Source: Bradyrhizobium guangzhouense (lineage in GTDB: Bacteria > Pseudomonadota > Alphaproteobacteria > Rhizobiales > Xanthobacteraceae). Taken from it: 64,000 bases of DNA. The notes under the pieces were generated by a model. That model saw only the letters and a program-made list of their open reading frames with translations. It made no database searches and was not told where the DNA came from. The DNA lies in NCBI RefSeq assembly GCF_004114955.1, contig NZ_CP030053.1:4278001-4342000 (forward strand), in the 5' to 3' direction. Positions 10,502 to 19,565 of this stretch are shown in pieces (the stretch's first letter is position 1; every line of letters starts with the position of its first letter). The position numbers were made by a program, and so were the translations under genes.

Positions 10502-11581
10502 ATGACAACGACCCTTGCTGCAAAGATTGCCCGCGAATATGGCACGCCCTGTGCCGTCATCGACATGGACAAGGTGGAGCGCAACATTGCGCGGATCCAG
10601 AAGGCTTGCGACGACGCCGGCGTCGCCAACCGCCCGCACATCAAGACGCACAAGAACCCGACCATCGCGAGGATGCAGGTCGCGGCCGGCGCCAAGGGCA
10701 TCACCTGCCAGAAGATCGGCGAGGCCGAGATCATGGCCAATGCCGGCATCGACGACATCCTGATCAGCTACAATCTCCTGGGCGAAGAGAAGATGGCGCG
10801 GCTCGGCGCGCTCAATGCCAAGACCAGGATGACGGTTGCCGCAGACAACTCCACGGTCGTCGCGGGCTTGCCGAAGGCCGCCGAGGCTTCGGGCCGTCCG
10901 CTCTCGGTCGTGGTCGAATGCGACACGGGTCGCAAGCGCGCGGGCGTCGAGACGCCGGCGGAGGCGATCGCGCTGGCGCGCGAGATCGCCGCGTCCAAGG
11001 GGCTCGCGTTCGCCGGCTTCATGCTGTATCCGACCGAAACAGGCTGGGCGGACGCGCAGAAATTCTACGACGAGGCGCTGGCCGGCGTGCGCGCGCACGG
11101 GCTCGACGCAAAAATCGTCTCGACCGGCGGCACGCCGAACCTCGTCAACATCGGCAAGCTCAAAGGCGGCACCGAGCACCGCTTCGGCACCTACATCTAC
11201 AACGATCGCATGCAGGTCGCGGCCGGTGTCGCCACCTGGGACGACTGCGCGCTGCACATCTACTCGACCGTGGTGAGCCGTGCGGCGCCCGAGCGGGGCA
11301 TTCTCGATGCCGGCTCGAAGACGCTGACATCGGACACCGGCGGGCTCGACGGCCACGGCCTGATCCTAGAGCATCCCGAAGCCAAGATCGCAAAATTCGC
11401 CGAGGAGCACGGTTTCCTCGATCTTTCCCGCAGCAACACGCGGCCCAATGTCGGCGACGTCGTCCGGATCGTGCCGAACCACGTCTGTGTCGTCGTCAAC
11501 ATGATGGACGAGGTCTTGATGGTGCGCGGCGACGAGATCATCGGCACGCTGCCGGTCGCGGCGCGGGGGAAGCTAAGGTAG
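10502..11581 (+). CDS. Fold-type III PLP enzyme, D-threonine aldolase / D-serine dehydratase family
   Basis: 359-residue cytosolic enzyme of the alanine-racemase-like barrel plus C-terminal domain (DSD1 group). The PLP-lysine motif RPHIKTHK lies at 45-51. CDTGRKRAGV and STGGTPNL are conserved cofactor-binding parts. Near the C-terminus NHVCVVV gives a His-x-Cys metal pair; in eukaryotic D-serine dehydratases the equivalent His-x-Cys binds zinc, while the characterised D-threonine aldolase uses His-x-Asp, so a dehydratase or other beta-hydroxy-amino-acid lyase role is as likely as aldolase. The start is 3 bases after the ABC-F stop, suggesting a shared transcript. Confidence 0.82.
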   Translation: MTTTLAAKIAREYGTPCAVIDMDKVERNIARIQKACDDAGVANRPHIKTHKNPTIARMQVAAGAKGITCQKIGEAEIMANAGIDDILISYNLLGEEKMARLGALNAKTRMTVAADNSTVVAGLPKAAEASGRPLSVVVECDTGRKRAGVETPAEAIALAREIAASKGLAFAGFMLYPTETGWADAQKFYDEALAGVRAHGLDAKIVSTGGTPNLVNIGKLKGGTEHRFGTYIYNDRMQVAAGVATWDDCALHIYSTVVSRAAPERGILDAGSKTLTSDTGGLDGHGLILEHPEAKIAKFAEEHGFLDLSRSNTRPNVGDVVRIVPNHVCVVVNMMDEVLMVRGDEIIGTLPVAARGKLR

Positions 11582-11601
11582 GTCCGACCGCTTCCACGGC
11601 C

Positions 11602-11681
11602 GTCATTGCGAGGAGCCCTTGAAGCAATCCAGACTACCTCCGCGGAGGCAGTCTGGATTGCTTCGCTGTGCTCGCAATGAC
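11602..11681. repeat. Palindromic intergenic repeat, family B (attgcgaggagc type)
   Basis: Outer ends gtcattgcgaggagc and gctcgcaatgac are inverted; inner arms gaagcaatccagact/agtctggattgcttc form a 15-bp perfect stem around cctccgcggaggc. It lies between the converging PLP-enzyme and flavoprotein genes. A second copy is at 19566-19681. Confidence 0.85.
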
Positions 11682-11686
11682 GGCGG

Positions 11687-12916
11687 TTAGTGTCTTAGCC
11701 ACGCCAATACACCCCTGCCCGCCGCCGCCCCCGTCGCGAACGACGCTTGCAGCAGGTAGCCACCGGTCGGGGCTTCCCAATCCAGCATCTCGCCGGAGGC
11801 GAACACGCCGGGCAGCTTGCGCAGCATGAAGTGGTTGTCGAGTTCTTCGAAGGCAATCCCGCCTGCGGTGGAAATGGCGCGATCGATCGGCGCAATACCC
11901 GTGAGCTCGACCGGAATCGCGTTGATCAGAAGCGCGAGCTCTGTCGGCGAGAACGCCGCCAGCGGCCGACCGGAGGCGATGACCGCCTCCTGCATCAGGC
12001 CGATGCCAACCGGCGACACTTGCGCCGCCTTGCGCAGGAAATTTGCGAGCGACTGTTTGCCGCGCGTGCCTGACAGTCGCGTGGTCAGCGTCCCCTGGTC
12101 GAGATCAGGCCGCAGCGCGATCGTCAGTGTTGCGTGCCCGATCCCCAGCACGGCTTCGCGCAGCTCCGCCGACAGCGCGTAGATCGCGCCGCCTTCGATG
12201 CCGCCGCGGGTGATCATGGCTTCGCCGCGCACGGTATGCCGGCCGATCGTAAAGGTCGCGCCCTTGAGAGGCTGGCCCTCGAAACGATCGCGGAAGACGT
12301 CGGACCAGGCGACGGTGAAACCGGAGTTGGCCGGCCGAAGTTTTGAGATGGCAATGCCTTTGGCTACCAGCAAATCGCCCCATGCGCCATCCGAGCCGAG
12401 CCGCGGCCAGCTCGCACCGCCAAGCGCAAGCACTGTTGCACTGGCCGCAATAGCACGCGGGCCGTTGGAAGTTTGGAACAGGAGCCGCCCCTTCTCGTCC
12501 CATCCGATCCAGCGATGGCGGAAAACAAACTGCACGCCCGCCGCATCGAGCCGGCGCAGCCAGGCACGCAGCAAAGGCGAGGCCTTGAACGTTTTCGGAA
12601 ACACCCGCCCGCTACTGCCAACGAAGGTCAGCTGTCCAAGTTCGGCGCTCCAGTCACGCAATGCATCGGGCGGAAACGCCTCGACCGCAGCGCGCAAGTG
12701 CGGCATCGCCTCGCGGTAGCGCGAAAGGAAGTCCGCCAGCGGCTCGCTGTGGGTCAGATTGAGCCCGCCCCGGCCGGCCATCAAAAATTTGCGGCCCGCC
12801 GACGGCATGGCATCGTAGACGATGACGCTGGCGCCACCCTGCGCCAGCACCTCCGCCGCCATCAGCCCGGCGGGACCGGCCCCGATGACGGCGACTTGGT
12901 TGGTAATTGCGGTCAT
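11687..12916 (-). CDS. FAD-dependent oxidoreductase, BaiN/HI0933-like (TIGR03862-type)
   Basis: 409-residue flavoprotein. The N-terminus has the Rossmann dinucleotide motif VIGAGPAGLMAAE (about 10-22), followed by AGRKFLMAGRGGLNLTHSEP, the hallmark of the HI0933/YhiN flavoprotein group, and a C-terminal LDWEAPTGGYLLQASFATG that closes the FAD site. The electron acceptor and substrate of this group are not established. It is the last gene of a minus-strand series but is separated from the SDR upstream by a family A repeat, so co-transcription is uncertain. Confidence 0.88.
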   Translation of the reverse strand: MTAITNQVAVIGAGPAGLMAAEVLAQGGASVIVYDAMPSAGRKFLMAGRGGLNLTHSEPLADFLSRYREAMPHLRAAVEAFPPDALRDWSAELGQLTFVGSSGRVFPKTFKASPLLRAWLRRLDAAGVQFVFRHRWIGWDEKGRLLFQTSNGPRAIAASATVLALGGASWPRLGSDGAWGDLLVAKGIAISKLRPANSGFTVAWSDVFRDRFEGQPLKGATFTIGRHTVRGEAMITRGGIEGGAIYALSAELREAVLGIGHATLTIALRPDLDQGTLTTRLSGTRGKQSLANFLRKAAQVSPVGIGLMQEAVIASGRPLAAFSPTELALLINAIPVELTGIAPIDRAISTAGGIAFEELDNHFMLRKLPGVFASGEMLDWEAPTGGYLLQASFATGAAAGRGVLAWLRH

Positions 12917-12957
12917 GATGGGAGTTTAGGTCAAATTCTCGCGCCAAAAAAAGGCTC

Positions 12958-13063
12958 GTCATTCCGGGGCGCGCCGCTTGGCGCGAGCCCGGAATCCATT
13001 GGGCCGCATGTTCTGTCGCACGATGGATTCCGGGCTCGATGCTTCGCATCGCCCCGGAATGAC
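12958..13063. repeat. Palindromic intergenic repeat, family A
   Basis: Starts gtcattccggggcgcgccg and ends catcgccccggaatgac. Internal halves ggaatccattgggccgc and cgatggattccgggctc are inverted relatives. It sits 6 bases after the SDR stop codon and may end that transcript. Confidence 0.85.
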
Positions 13064-13069
13064 AGGGAG

Positions 13070-13987
13070 CTACAGCTTGATCCCCGCCCGTGCTGCGGCC
13101 TGCGCGACGTACTTTTGCGTCTGCTCGAACGCACCGGCGAGTGCCTTGGCCTTGGACATGTCGCTGATCTCAGCGAAATGCGCAGCGATCGCGTCCGGGG
13201 TCCAGTCCGACTCCGGCAGGTTGATGCCTTCGCTCTCGACGATCTTGATCACGGCGAACGAGCCTGCACCGGCGCCCATGATGGTGCGGGTCGGCGCGTC
13301 CTCGCTCAGCATGTACTCGACCGCGGGCGTGATCGCATTCGGTTTCATCAGTTGCAGCGCCTGCGGCGGCAACAGCTCTTCGGTCATGCGGGTCGCGGCC
13401 GTCGGCGAGATGATGTTGACGCGGATGTTGTTCTTGCGGCCCTCTTCCGCAAGCACGTTCATCAAACCGACCATGCCTGACTTGGCCGCGCCGTAATTGG
13501 CCTGGCCGAAATTGCCGTAGAGGCCGGAGGACGAGGTCGTCAGCACGATGCGCCCGTAATTGCGGTCGCGCATGCCGGCCCACACCGCCTTGCAGCAATA
13601 GAAGGTGCCGACGAGATGCACGTCGAGCACCTTCTGGAAATCGGCGGCTTCCATCTTGCCGAACGACTTGTCGCGCAAAATGCCGGCATTGGCGCACATG
13701 ATGTCGACGCTGCCCCACTCCTTGGTGGCGCGCTCGACCACGGCGGTGACCTGCTCGAAATTGGAGACGTCGGCGCCGTCAGCCATCGCGGTGCCGCCGG
13801 CTTTGCGGATCTCCTCGACCACGGCTTCGGCCGGCGAGAGCGAGGCGCCCGTGCCGTCACGCGCGCCGCCGAAATCGTTGACCACGACTTTCGCGCCGCG
13901 GCTCGCAAGACCCAACGCGTGCGCCTTGCCGAGACCATTGCCCGCGCCGGTGACGATGGCGACGCGTCCGTCGAACCTGATTGCCAT
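13070..13987 (-). CDS. Short-chain dehydrogenase, (3R)-hydroxyacyl-CoA dehydrogenase-like (HSD17B4/MFE-2 type)
   Basis: 305-residue NAD(P)-dependent oxidoreductase with TGAGNGLG (13-20) for cofactor binding, NDFGGARDGTG characteristic of the peroxisomal multifunctional enzyme type 2 dehydrogenase unit, CANAGI, and the catalytic ANYGAAKSGM (Tyr-x3-Lys). An extended C-terminal tail beyond the core SDR (about 45 residues, including WTPDAIAAHFAEI) also matches this subgroup. Expected role: oxidation of a (3R)-hydroxyacyl-CoA, in line with the MaoC hydratase gene 231 bases upstream on the same strand. The start at 13987 excludes 70 codons that come from the repeat upstream. Confidence 0.88.
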   Translation of the reverse strand: MAIRFDGRVAIVTGAGNGLGKAHALGLASRGAKVVVNDFGGARDGTGASLSPAEAVVEEIRKAGGTAMADGADVSNFEQVTAVVERATKEWGSVDIMCANAGILRDKSFGKMEAADFQKVLDVHLVGTFYCCKAVWAGMRDRNYGRIVLTTSSSGLYGNFGQANYGAAKSGMVGLMNVLAEEGRKNNIRVNIISPTAATRMTEELLPPQALQLMKPNAITPAVEYMLSEDAPTRTIMGAGAGSFAVIKIVESEGINLPESDWTPDAIAAHFAEISDMSKAKALAGAFEQTQKYVAQAAARAGIKL

Positions 13988-14010
13988 GAGTGTGCTTCCT
14001 GCTTCTTCGT

Positions 14011-14147
14011 CCTTCTCCCCTTTCGGGAGAAGGTGGCGCACAAGCGCCGGATGAGGGATATCTCTCGGCAGCCGAGTTCGTGGAGAGATACCCCTCACCC
14101 GGCTTCGCGTTCCGCGAAGCCACCCTCTCCCACAAGGGGAGAGGGTG
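14011..14147. repeat. Palindromic intergenic repeat, family E (ccttctccc/ccctctccc type)
   Basis: Opens with the hairpin CCTTCTCCC-ctttc-GGGAGAAGG (14011-14033), contains the inverted arms tatctctc/gagagata and cttcgcg/cgcgaag, and closes with ccctctcccacaaggggagaggg. It lies between the MaoC and SDR genes and could partly uncouple their expression. Confidence 0.75.
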
Positions 14148-14218
14148 ACACCGCGCGATTTGGTCAGCTTTTGAGCAGCGATGCATGGCTGGGTCAAGCC
14201 CGGCCAACACGGCTCGAC

Positions 14219-14698
14219 TTACGCGAAATAGATCAACCCAAGCCAGTCGGCGACCAGTGCGGGCTTGTCCTCGCCCTCGATCTCTACCGTCACATTGGTA
14301 CGGGACTGCAACTCGTTCGGCTTGCGCAGCTTGGCTTCCGCCAGCACGAAACGGCCGCGAACGCGCTTGCCCGAGCGGACCGGCGAGATGAAGCGCAGCT
14401 TGTCGAAGCCGTAATTGACGCCCATCGTGGTGCCCGCGATCGCCGGCATCACCTCATAGGACATCACCGACAACATCGACATCGTCAAAAAGCCGTGCGC
14501 GATGGTGGTGCCGAACGCGGTCTCCTGCTTCGCCCTCTCGGAGTCGACATGGATGAACTGGTGGTCCTCGGTCACATCGGCATAGGTGTCGATGCGGGGC
14601 TGGTCGATCAGGTGCCAGGACGATACGCCGATCTCCTTGCCGACCATGGCCTGATAGGCCTCCAGCGTGATCGGCGGTTTCTTCCAGATTTCGTTCAC
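14219..14698 (-). CDS. MaoC family dehydratase (NodN-like)
   Basis: 159-residue single hotdog protein with a complete hydratase-2 signature: EDHQFIHVDSERA followed by FGTTIAHGFL. The Asp and His of this signature are the catalytic pair in (R)-specific enoyl-CoA hydratases, so hydration of a 2-enoyl-CoA to the (3R)-hydroxyacyl-CoA is likely. The start codon is GTG at 14698, immediately after the TGA of the acyl-CoA synthetase gene (TGAGTG), a clear case of translational coupling. Together with the SDR downstream it makes an (R)-specific hydratase/dehydrogenase pair. Confidence 0.9.
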   Translation of the reverse strand: MNEIWKKPPITLEAYQAMVGKEIGVSSWHLIDQPRIDTYADVTEDHQFIHVDSERAKQETAFGTTIAHGFLTMSMLSVMSYEVMPAIAGTTMGVNYGFDKLRFISPVRSGKRVRGRFVLAEAKLRKPNELQSRTNVTVEIEGEDKPALVADWLGLIYFA

Positions 14699-16417
14699 TC
14701 AGGTCTCACTTCTTGTCTTCGGCAGCTCCGGAAAATCCTCCTCACGGAATTCCCGGCCGCGCAGCGGATCGTCGCGATCATTGTCGCGTTCGAGCCGTCG
14801 TAGCTGCACCCGGCGGATTTTGCCAGAGATCGTCTTCGGCAGCTCGGTGACGATTTCGAGCCGCCGGATGCGCTTGAACGGCGCAAGCCGCGTGTGCAGG
14901 TGCTTGAAGATCGACAGCGCCGTCTCCGGCGTCCGCTCGGCGCCCGAGGTCAGCAGCACGAAGGCCTTGGGGATCGCGAGCCTGATAGGATCCGGGCTCG
15001 GCACCACCGCGGCTTCGGCCACGAGCTCATGCTCGAGCAGCACGCTTTCGAGTTCGAACGGGCTGATCCGATAGTCGGAGGATTTGAAGACATCGTCGGA
15101 GCGGCCGACGAAGGTGAGATAGCCGTCCTCGTCGGCGAAGACGACGTCGCCGCTGCGATAGAGCTCGCCTTCGGCGCCCGACAGCTTGCCGTCGTCGCCC
15201 TGATAGCCCTGCATCAGGCCGGCGGGCCTGTTGGCACCGAGCAGCAACGCCACCTCGCCCTCCTTGGCCGGATGGCCGTCCGCGTCGCTGACCTGCACGC
15301 GGTAACCCGGCAACGGCCGGCCCATCGAGCCGACCTTGATCTTCTGCCCGGGCGAGTTGCCGGCAAGTGCCGTGGTTTCGGTCTGGCCATAGCCATCGCG
15401 AATCGTGAGCCCCCAGGCGGCCTGCACCTGGTCGATCACTTCGGGATTGAGCGGCTCGCCAGCGCCGCAGACCTCGCGCAAGGCCACCTTGAACGAAGCC
15501 AAATTCTCCTGGATGAACAGCCGCCACACCGTCGGCGGCGCGCACAGCGTGGTGACGCCGCAACGGCCGATGGTGGCGAGCAGGCCTTTGGCGTCGAAGC
15601 GCGACTGATTGACCACAAACACCGTCGCGCCCGCATTCCAGGGCGCGAAGAAGCAGCTCCAGGCGTGCTTGGCCCAGCCGGGCGAGGAGATGTTGAGATG
15701 GACGTCGCCGGGCTTCAGCCCGATCCAGTACATGGTGGAGAGATGGCCGACGGGATAGCTGCGCTGACTGTGGCGAACGAGCTTTGGCTTTGCCGTCGTG
15801 CCCGAGGTGAAATAGAGCAGCATCGGGTCGTCGGCATTGGTCGGGCCGTCGGCTGCAAAACTCTCCGAAGCTTTTGCCGCCTCGTCATAGGCAAGCCAAC
15901 CATCGGACGCCTCGCCCACGACGATACGCACCACACCGTCAACGCCGAGGCTGGCGAACTTGGCGACCTGGTCCTGCGCGGCCACGACCGCCTTTGCCTT
16001 GCCGCGATCGAGCCGGTCGCGCAGCTCATCGGCAGTGAGCAGCGTGGTCGCGGGAATCACGACGACGCCGAGCTTGATCGCCGCCAGCATGATCTCCCAC
16101 AGCGGAACCACATTGCCGAGCAGCAGCAGGAGATGATCGCCGCGCCTCAAGCCCTGCGCGCGGAGGAAATTGGCAACCTGGTTGGAGCGCTTCGAGAGCG
16201 CGGCGAAAGACAGCTTCGTCTGCTTGTCCTGGGCGGCATCGACAATCCAGAGCGCGGGCCGATCCTTGCTCTCCGCATTCGCCGCCAGCTCGGCGTCGAA
16301 CCAGTCGAGCGCCCAGTTGAAGGGTTCGGGATCGGGCCAGCGGAAATCCCTGACCGCGGTCTCGTAATCCGTGCGGTGTGCGAGAAGAAACGCGCGCGCG
16401 TCCTGAAATGTCGTCAT
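14699..16417 (-). CDS. Acyl-CoA synthetase (AMP-forming)
   Basis: 572-residue ANL-superfamily ligase that activates a carboxylic acid to its CoA thioester through an acyl-AMP. Motifs in order: phosphate loop LYFTSGTTAKPKLV, DGYGQTETT, the adenine/ribose region LYRSGDVVFADEDGYLTFVG followed by RSDDV, and the C-terminal catalytic lysine in KTISGKIRR. Length is normal. The ATG at 16417 shares its A with the TGA of mmsB (TGATG), arguing for co-translation; a TTG one codon earlier is less likely. Inside a valine-type operon it may salvage isobutyrate, propionate or a medium-chain acid; the sequence does not fix the chain length. Confidence 0.92.
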   Translation of the reverse strand: MTTFQDARAFLLAHRTDYETAVRDFRWPDPEPFNWALDWFDAELAANAESKDRPALWIVDAAQDKQTKLSFAALSKRSNQVANFLRAQGLRRGDHLLLLLGNVVPLWEIMLAAIKLGVVVIPATTLLTADELRDRLDRGKAKAVVAAQDQVAKFASLGVDGVVRIVVGEASDGWLAYDEAAKASESFAADGPTNADDPMLLYFTSGTTAKPKLVRHSQRSYPVGHLSTMYWIGLKPGDVHLNISSPGWAKHAWSCFFAPWNAGATVFVVNQSRFDAKGLLATIGRCGVTTLCAPPTVWRLFIQENLASFKVALREVCGAGEPLNPEVIDQVQAAWGLTIRDGYGQTETTALAGNSPGQKIKVGSMGRPLPGYRVQVSDADGHPAKEGEVALLLGANRPAGLMQGYQGDDGKLSGAEGELYRSGDVVFADEDGYLTFVGRSDDVFKSSDYRISPFELESVLLEHELVAEAAVVPSPDPIRLAIPKAFVLLTSGAERTPETALSIFKHLHTRLAPFKRIRRLEIVTELPKTISGKIRRVQLRRLERDNDRDDPLRGREFREEDFPELPKTRSET

Positions 16418-17307
16418 CAAGTTTTCCCGGCTAGTCCCCTAACGTGCTTGATAATTCCGGAAAAATCCACCCCGCCCTGGCCGGCTGCGTCGAAAGACTG
16501 ATAGATCTCCTGCGCATGCTTGCCGAGCGGCGTCGCCGCGCCTGCGGCTTTCGCGGCATCCTGTGCCAGGGTCAGGTCCTTCACCATCAGCGCCGAGGCG
16601 AAGCCCGGCTTGTAGTCGTTGTTGGCCGGCGAGGTCGGCACCGGGCCCGGAACCGGGCAATAGGTCGTCAGCGACCAGCACTGGCCCGACGAGGTCGAGG
16701 CGACATCAAACAGCGCCTGATGCGAGAGGCCGAGCTTTTCAGCCAGCGCAAAGGCTTCGCTCACCGCGATCATGGAGATGCCGAGGATCATGTTGTTGCA
16801 GATTTTGGCCGCCTGGCCCGCTCCGGCCCCGCCGCAATGCACGATCTTCTTGCCCATCTTCTCCAGCACGGGCTTTGCCGCCGCGAATGCGGCTTCCTCG
16901 CCGCCGCACATGAAGGTCAGGCTCGCGCCCTTGGCGCCGCCGGTGCCCCCGGAGACCGGCGCGTCGACCGAGAGCACGCCGTTCTTGGCGGCCAGCGCAT
17001 GCGCGGCCCTCGCGCTCTCGACGTCGATGGTGGAGCTATCGATGATCAGGGTGCCCTTGGTCATAGCAGGCACGACCTCGTTCCAGACGCCCAGCACGTG
17101 CTTGCCTGCGGGGAGCATGGTGACGACGATTTCGGCGCCCTTCACCGCTCCGGTCGCGCTGTCGGCAATGTTGGCGCCATCGGCCTTGGCCTGATTGCGG
17201 GAAGCCTCGACGAGGTCGAAGGCCACCACCTTGTGGCCGGCCTTGACCAGATTGGCAGCCATCGGGCCGCCCATATTGCCGAGACCGATGAATGCGATCG
17301 TGGCCAT
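16417..17307 (-). CDS. mmsB: 3-hydroxyisobutyrate dehydrogenase
   Basis: Oxidises 3-hydroxyisobutyrate to methylmalonate semialdehyde with NAD in valine breakdown. The 296-residue protein has the N-terminal Rossmann motif GLGNMGGPMA (8-17), the substrate signature DAPVSGGTGGAKGASL, the catalytic lysine in GAGQAAKICNNM, and the C-terminal KDLTLAQDAAK, all standard for the family. It stands between the 3-hydroxyisobutyryl-CoA hydrolase gene (27-base gap) and the acyl-CoA synthetase gene (1-base overlap). With mmsA in the same operon the assignment is firm. Confidence 0.95.
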   Translation of the reverse strand: MATIAFIGLGNMGGPMAANLVKAGHKVVAFDLVEASRNQAKADGANIADSATGAVKGAEIVVTMLPAGKHVLGVWNEVVPAMTKGTLIIDSSTIDVESARAAHALAAKNGVLSVDAPVSGGTGGAKGASLTFMCGGEEAAFAAAKPVLEKMGKKIVHCGGAGAGQAAKICNNMILGISMIAVSEAFALAEKLGLSHQALFDVASTSSGQCWSLTTYCPVPGPVPTSPANNDYKPGFASALMVKDLTLAQDAAKAAGAATPLGKHAQEIYQSFDAAGQGGVDFSGIIKHVRGLAGKT

Positions 17308-17334
17308 TGTCGTTTCCTCCGCTTCAATCGTTGA

Positions 17335-18402
17335 CTAGTTGAACTTTAGCTCGTTGGCGCCGATTTCGGCGAGATACGGCGCCAGCATCGCCGGCGTCAC
17401 GTCCTCGATCCGCGGCGGCGACCAGGTCGGATTGCGGTCTTTGTCGATCACGGCCGCACGCACGCCCTCGCGGAAATCGTCGCTGCGGAAGACTTCAAGC
17501 GCGGCGCGATATTCGCGCACAAGGCATTCTTCCAGGCTCGAGGCGGTGCGCGCCAGCCGCAGCAACTTCAGCGTCACCACCATGCCACGCGGGGATTTTT
17601 CGTTGAGCGTCTTCAGCGTCGCCAGCGCGAACTCCGAGCCGTCACGCTTGAGCGCAGCGAAGATGTCTTCCATTCGGTCGAAGCCGAACAATGCGTCGAT
17701 AACAGGTTCCCTCGCAGCGACCGGACCCGCGGTCTCGCCCGTCGCAAAACCGTTGATCAGCTTGCTGGCCTCGGCCGCGGTGACGCCGCCGCGAACCTTG
17801 GTCAGCGCCTCGCGCAATTCCGGCCATTTGGCAGCCGGCACCACGGCGTCGGCGAACTTTGCGTGAATCGCGTCGGGCCCGTTCATGGTCTGGCCAGTCA
17901 GGCCGAAATAAGTGCCGATCTCGCCGGGCGCGCGCGACAACAGCCAGGTGCCACCGACGTCAGGGAAGAAGCCGAGCCCGACTTCGGGCATCGCCAGCTT
18001 GGTGCGATCGGTGACGATACGATGACTGGCATGGCCCGACAGCCCGACGCCGCCGCCCATCACGAGACCATCCATGAATGCGACATACGGCTTCGGATAC
18101 TTCGCGATCCGCGCATTCATGACGTATTCCTGCCGCCAGAACCGCGCGCCGAGATCGCCGCCTTCGCGCGAGTTCTCCCAGAGACCGCGAATGTCGCCGC
18201 CGGCGCAGAGCCCGCGGTCGCCCGCACCTTCCAGGATGACGACTGCAACGTCAGAGTCGGTCTCGAACTTGTCGAGCGCGGCGTCGATGCCCTCAGACAT
18301 CTCCAGCGTCATCGCGTTGATTGCCTTGGGGCGGTTGAGGCGAATCACGCCGGCCGCGCCCTCGCGGCGAACGATGAGGTCCCCCTCTTCCACTGCATTC
18401 AT
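17335..18402 (-). CDS. 3-hydroxyisobutyryl-CoA hydrolase (enoyl-CoA hydratase/isomerase family)
   Basis: 355-residue crotonase-fold enzyme expected to release 3-hydroxyisobutyrate from its CoA ester, the step before mmsB. Family marks: DRGLCAGGDIRGLWE (oxyanion hole, with the AGGDIR typical of HIBCH rather than of plain hydratases), DGLVMGGGVGLSGHAS, AMPEVGLGFFPDVGGTWLLS, and a long C-terminal domain (LEECLVREYRAAL ... FREGVRA) that is the ECH_2 extension of the HIBCH group. Plain enoyl-CoA hydratases are about 100 residues shorter. The start ATG overlaps the stop of the acyl-CoA dehydrogenase gene as ATGA. Confidence 0.92.
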   Translation of the reverse strand: MNAVEEGDLIVRREGAAGVIRLNRPKAINAMTLEMSEGIDAALDKFETDSDVAVVILEGAGDRGLCAGGDIRGLWENSREGGDLGARFWRQEYVMNARIAKYPKPYVAFMDGLVMGGGVGLSGHASHRIVTDRTKLAMPEVGLGFFPDVGGTWLLSRAPGEIGTYFGLTGQTMNGPDAIHAKFADAVVPAAKWPELREALTKVRGGVTAAEASKLINGFATGETAGPVAAREPVIDALFGFDRMEDIFAALKRDGSEFALATLKTLNEKSPRGMVVTLKLLRLARTASSLEECLVREYRAALEVFRSDDFREGVRAAVIDKDRNPTWSPPRIEDVTPAMLAPYLAEIGANELKFN

Positions 18403-19544
18403 CGCGCGCCCTCGATCAACTTGCGCGCCACGATGAGCCGCATGATTTCGTTGGTGCCCTCGAGAATCTGGTGCACGCGCAGATCGCGCACGATCTTCTC
18501 GATGCCGTATTCGCTGAGGTAACCGTAGCCACCGTGCAGCTGAAGCGCATGGTTGGCGACCTCGAAGCCGACATCGGTACCGAACCGCTTTGCCATCGCA
18601 CAGAGCATGGTGGCGTCGGGGTCCTTGCGATCCAATGCAGCCGCGGCACGCCACAGGAAGGTGCGCGCGGCCTCAAGCTCGATCGCCATATCGGCGAGCT
18701 TGAACTGCAACGCCTGGAACTCGTCCAGACGCTTTCCAAAGGCCTTGCGCTCCTTCATGTAGGCGCGCGCCTTGTCGAGTGCGGTCTGTGCGCCGCCGAG
18801 CGAGCACGCGGTAATGTTGAGGCGGCCGCCGTCGAGGCCGGCCATCGCTATCTTGAAGCCGACGCCTTCCTCGCTCAGCCGGTTCGCAACCGGAACGCGG
18901 GCGTTTTCGAACATCACGGCGCGGGTCGGCTGTGCGTTCCAGCCCATCTTGCGCTCATTGGCGCCGAAGGAAACGCCTGGCGTCTTGCCGTCGATGACGA
19001 GCGTCGAGATGCCGCCGGGACCATCGCCGCCGGTGCGTACCATCGCGACCAGGAGATCAGTGCCCCCGGCGCCGGAAATGAACTGTTTCTGGCCGTTGAG
19101 AACATAGTGATCGCCCTCGCGCACGGCGCGGGTGCGCAGCGCAGCCGCATCCGAGCCGGCGCCCGGCTCGGTCAGGCAGTAGCTTGCGATCAGCTCCATC
19201 GCGCAGAGTTTTGGCAACCATTGATGGCGCTGGGTGTCGCTGCCGAAGGCATCGATCATCCAGCTCGCCATGTTGTGGATGGAGATGAAGGCCGAGGTGG
19301 TCGGACAGCCCGTCGCCAGCGCCTCGAAGATCAGCGCCGCGTCGAACCGCGACATCGCGGAGCCGCCGACATCGTCGCGAATGTAGATGCCGCCCATACC
19401 GAGAGCGGCCGCCTCGCGCATCACGTCGACGGGAAAATGCTTCTCCTCGTCCCAGCGTAGCGCGTGCGGCGCGATCTTTTCTGCCGCAAACGCCAACGCC
19501 ATGTCGCGAACCGCGACCTGATCCTCGTTCAGAGCGAACTGCAT
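18399..19544 (-). CDS. Acyl-CoA dehydrogenase, isobutyryl-CoA type by context
   Basis: 381-residue FAD enzyme that makes the alpha-beta double bond in a short branched acyl-CoA, passing electrons to ETF. Motifs: SYCLTEPGAGSDAAAL (FAD/substrate), GWNAQPTRAVMFENARVPVAN, and the catalytic glutamate in ILEGTNEIMR near the C-terminus, the position used by short/branched-chain and isobutyryl-CoA dehydrogenases. Its place after mmsA and before the HIBCH-type hydrolase points to isobutyryl-CoA. The start at 19544 is taken because the family begins there (MQFALNEDQVAVRD); 22 codons upstream derive from the family B repeat. A separate enoyl-CoA hydratase for methacrylyl-CoA is not in the operon. Confidence 0.9.
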   Translation of the reverse strand: MQFALNEDQVAVRDMALAFAAEKIAPHALRWDEEKHFPVDVMREAAALGMGGIYIRDDVGGSAMSRFDAALIFEALATGCPTTSAFISIHNMASWMIDAFGSDTQRHQWLPKLCAMELIASYCLTEPGAGSDAAALRTRAVREGDHYVLNGQKQFISGAGGTDLLVAMVRTGGDGPGGISTLVIDGKTPGVSFGANERKMGWNAQPTRAVMFENARVPVANRLSEEGVGFKIAMAGLDGGRLNITACSLGGAQTALDKARAYMKERKAFGKRLDEFQALQFKLADMAIELEAARTFLWRAAAALDRKDPDATMLCAMAKRFGTDVGFEVANHALQLHGGYGYLSEYGIEKIVRDLRVHQILEGTNEIMRLIVARKLIEGAR

Positions 19545-19565
19545 GCTGGGCTCCTCACCTTCCTC

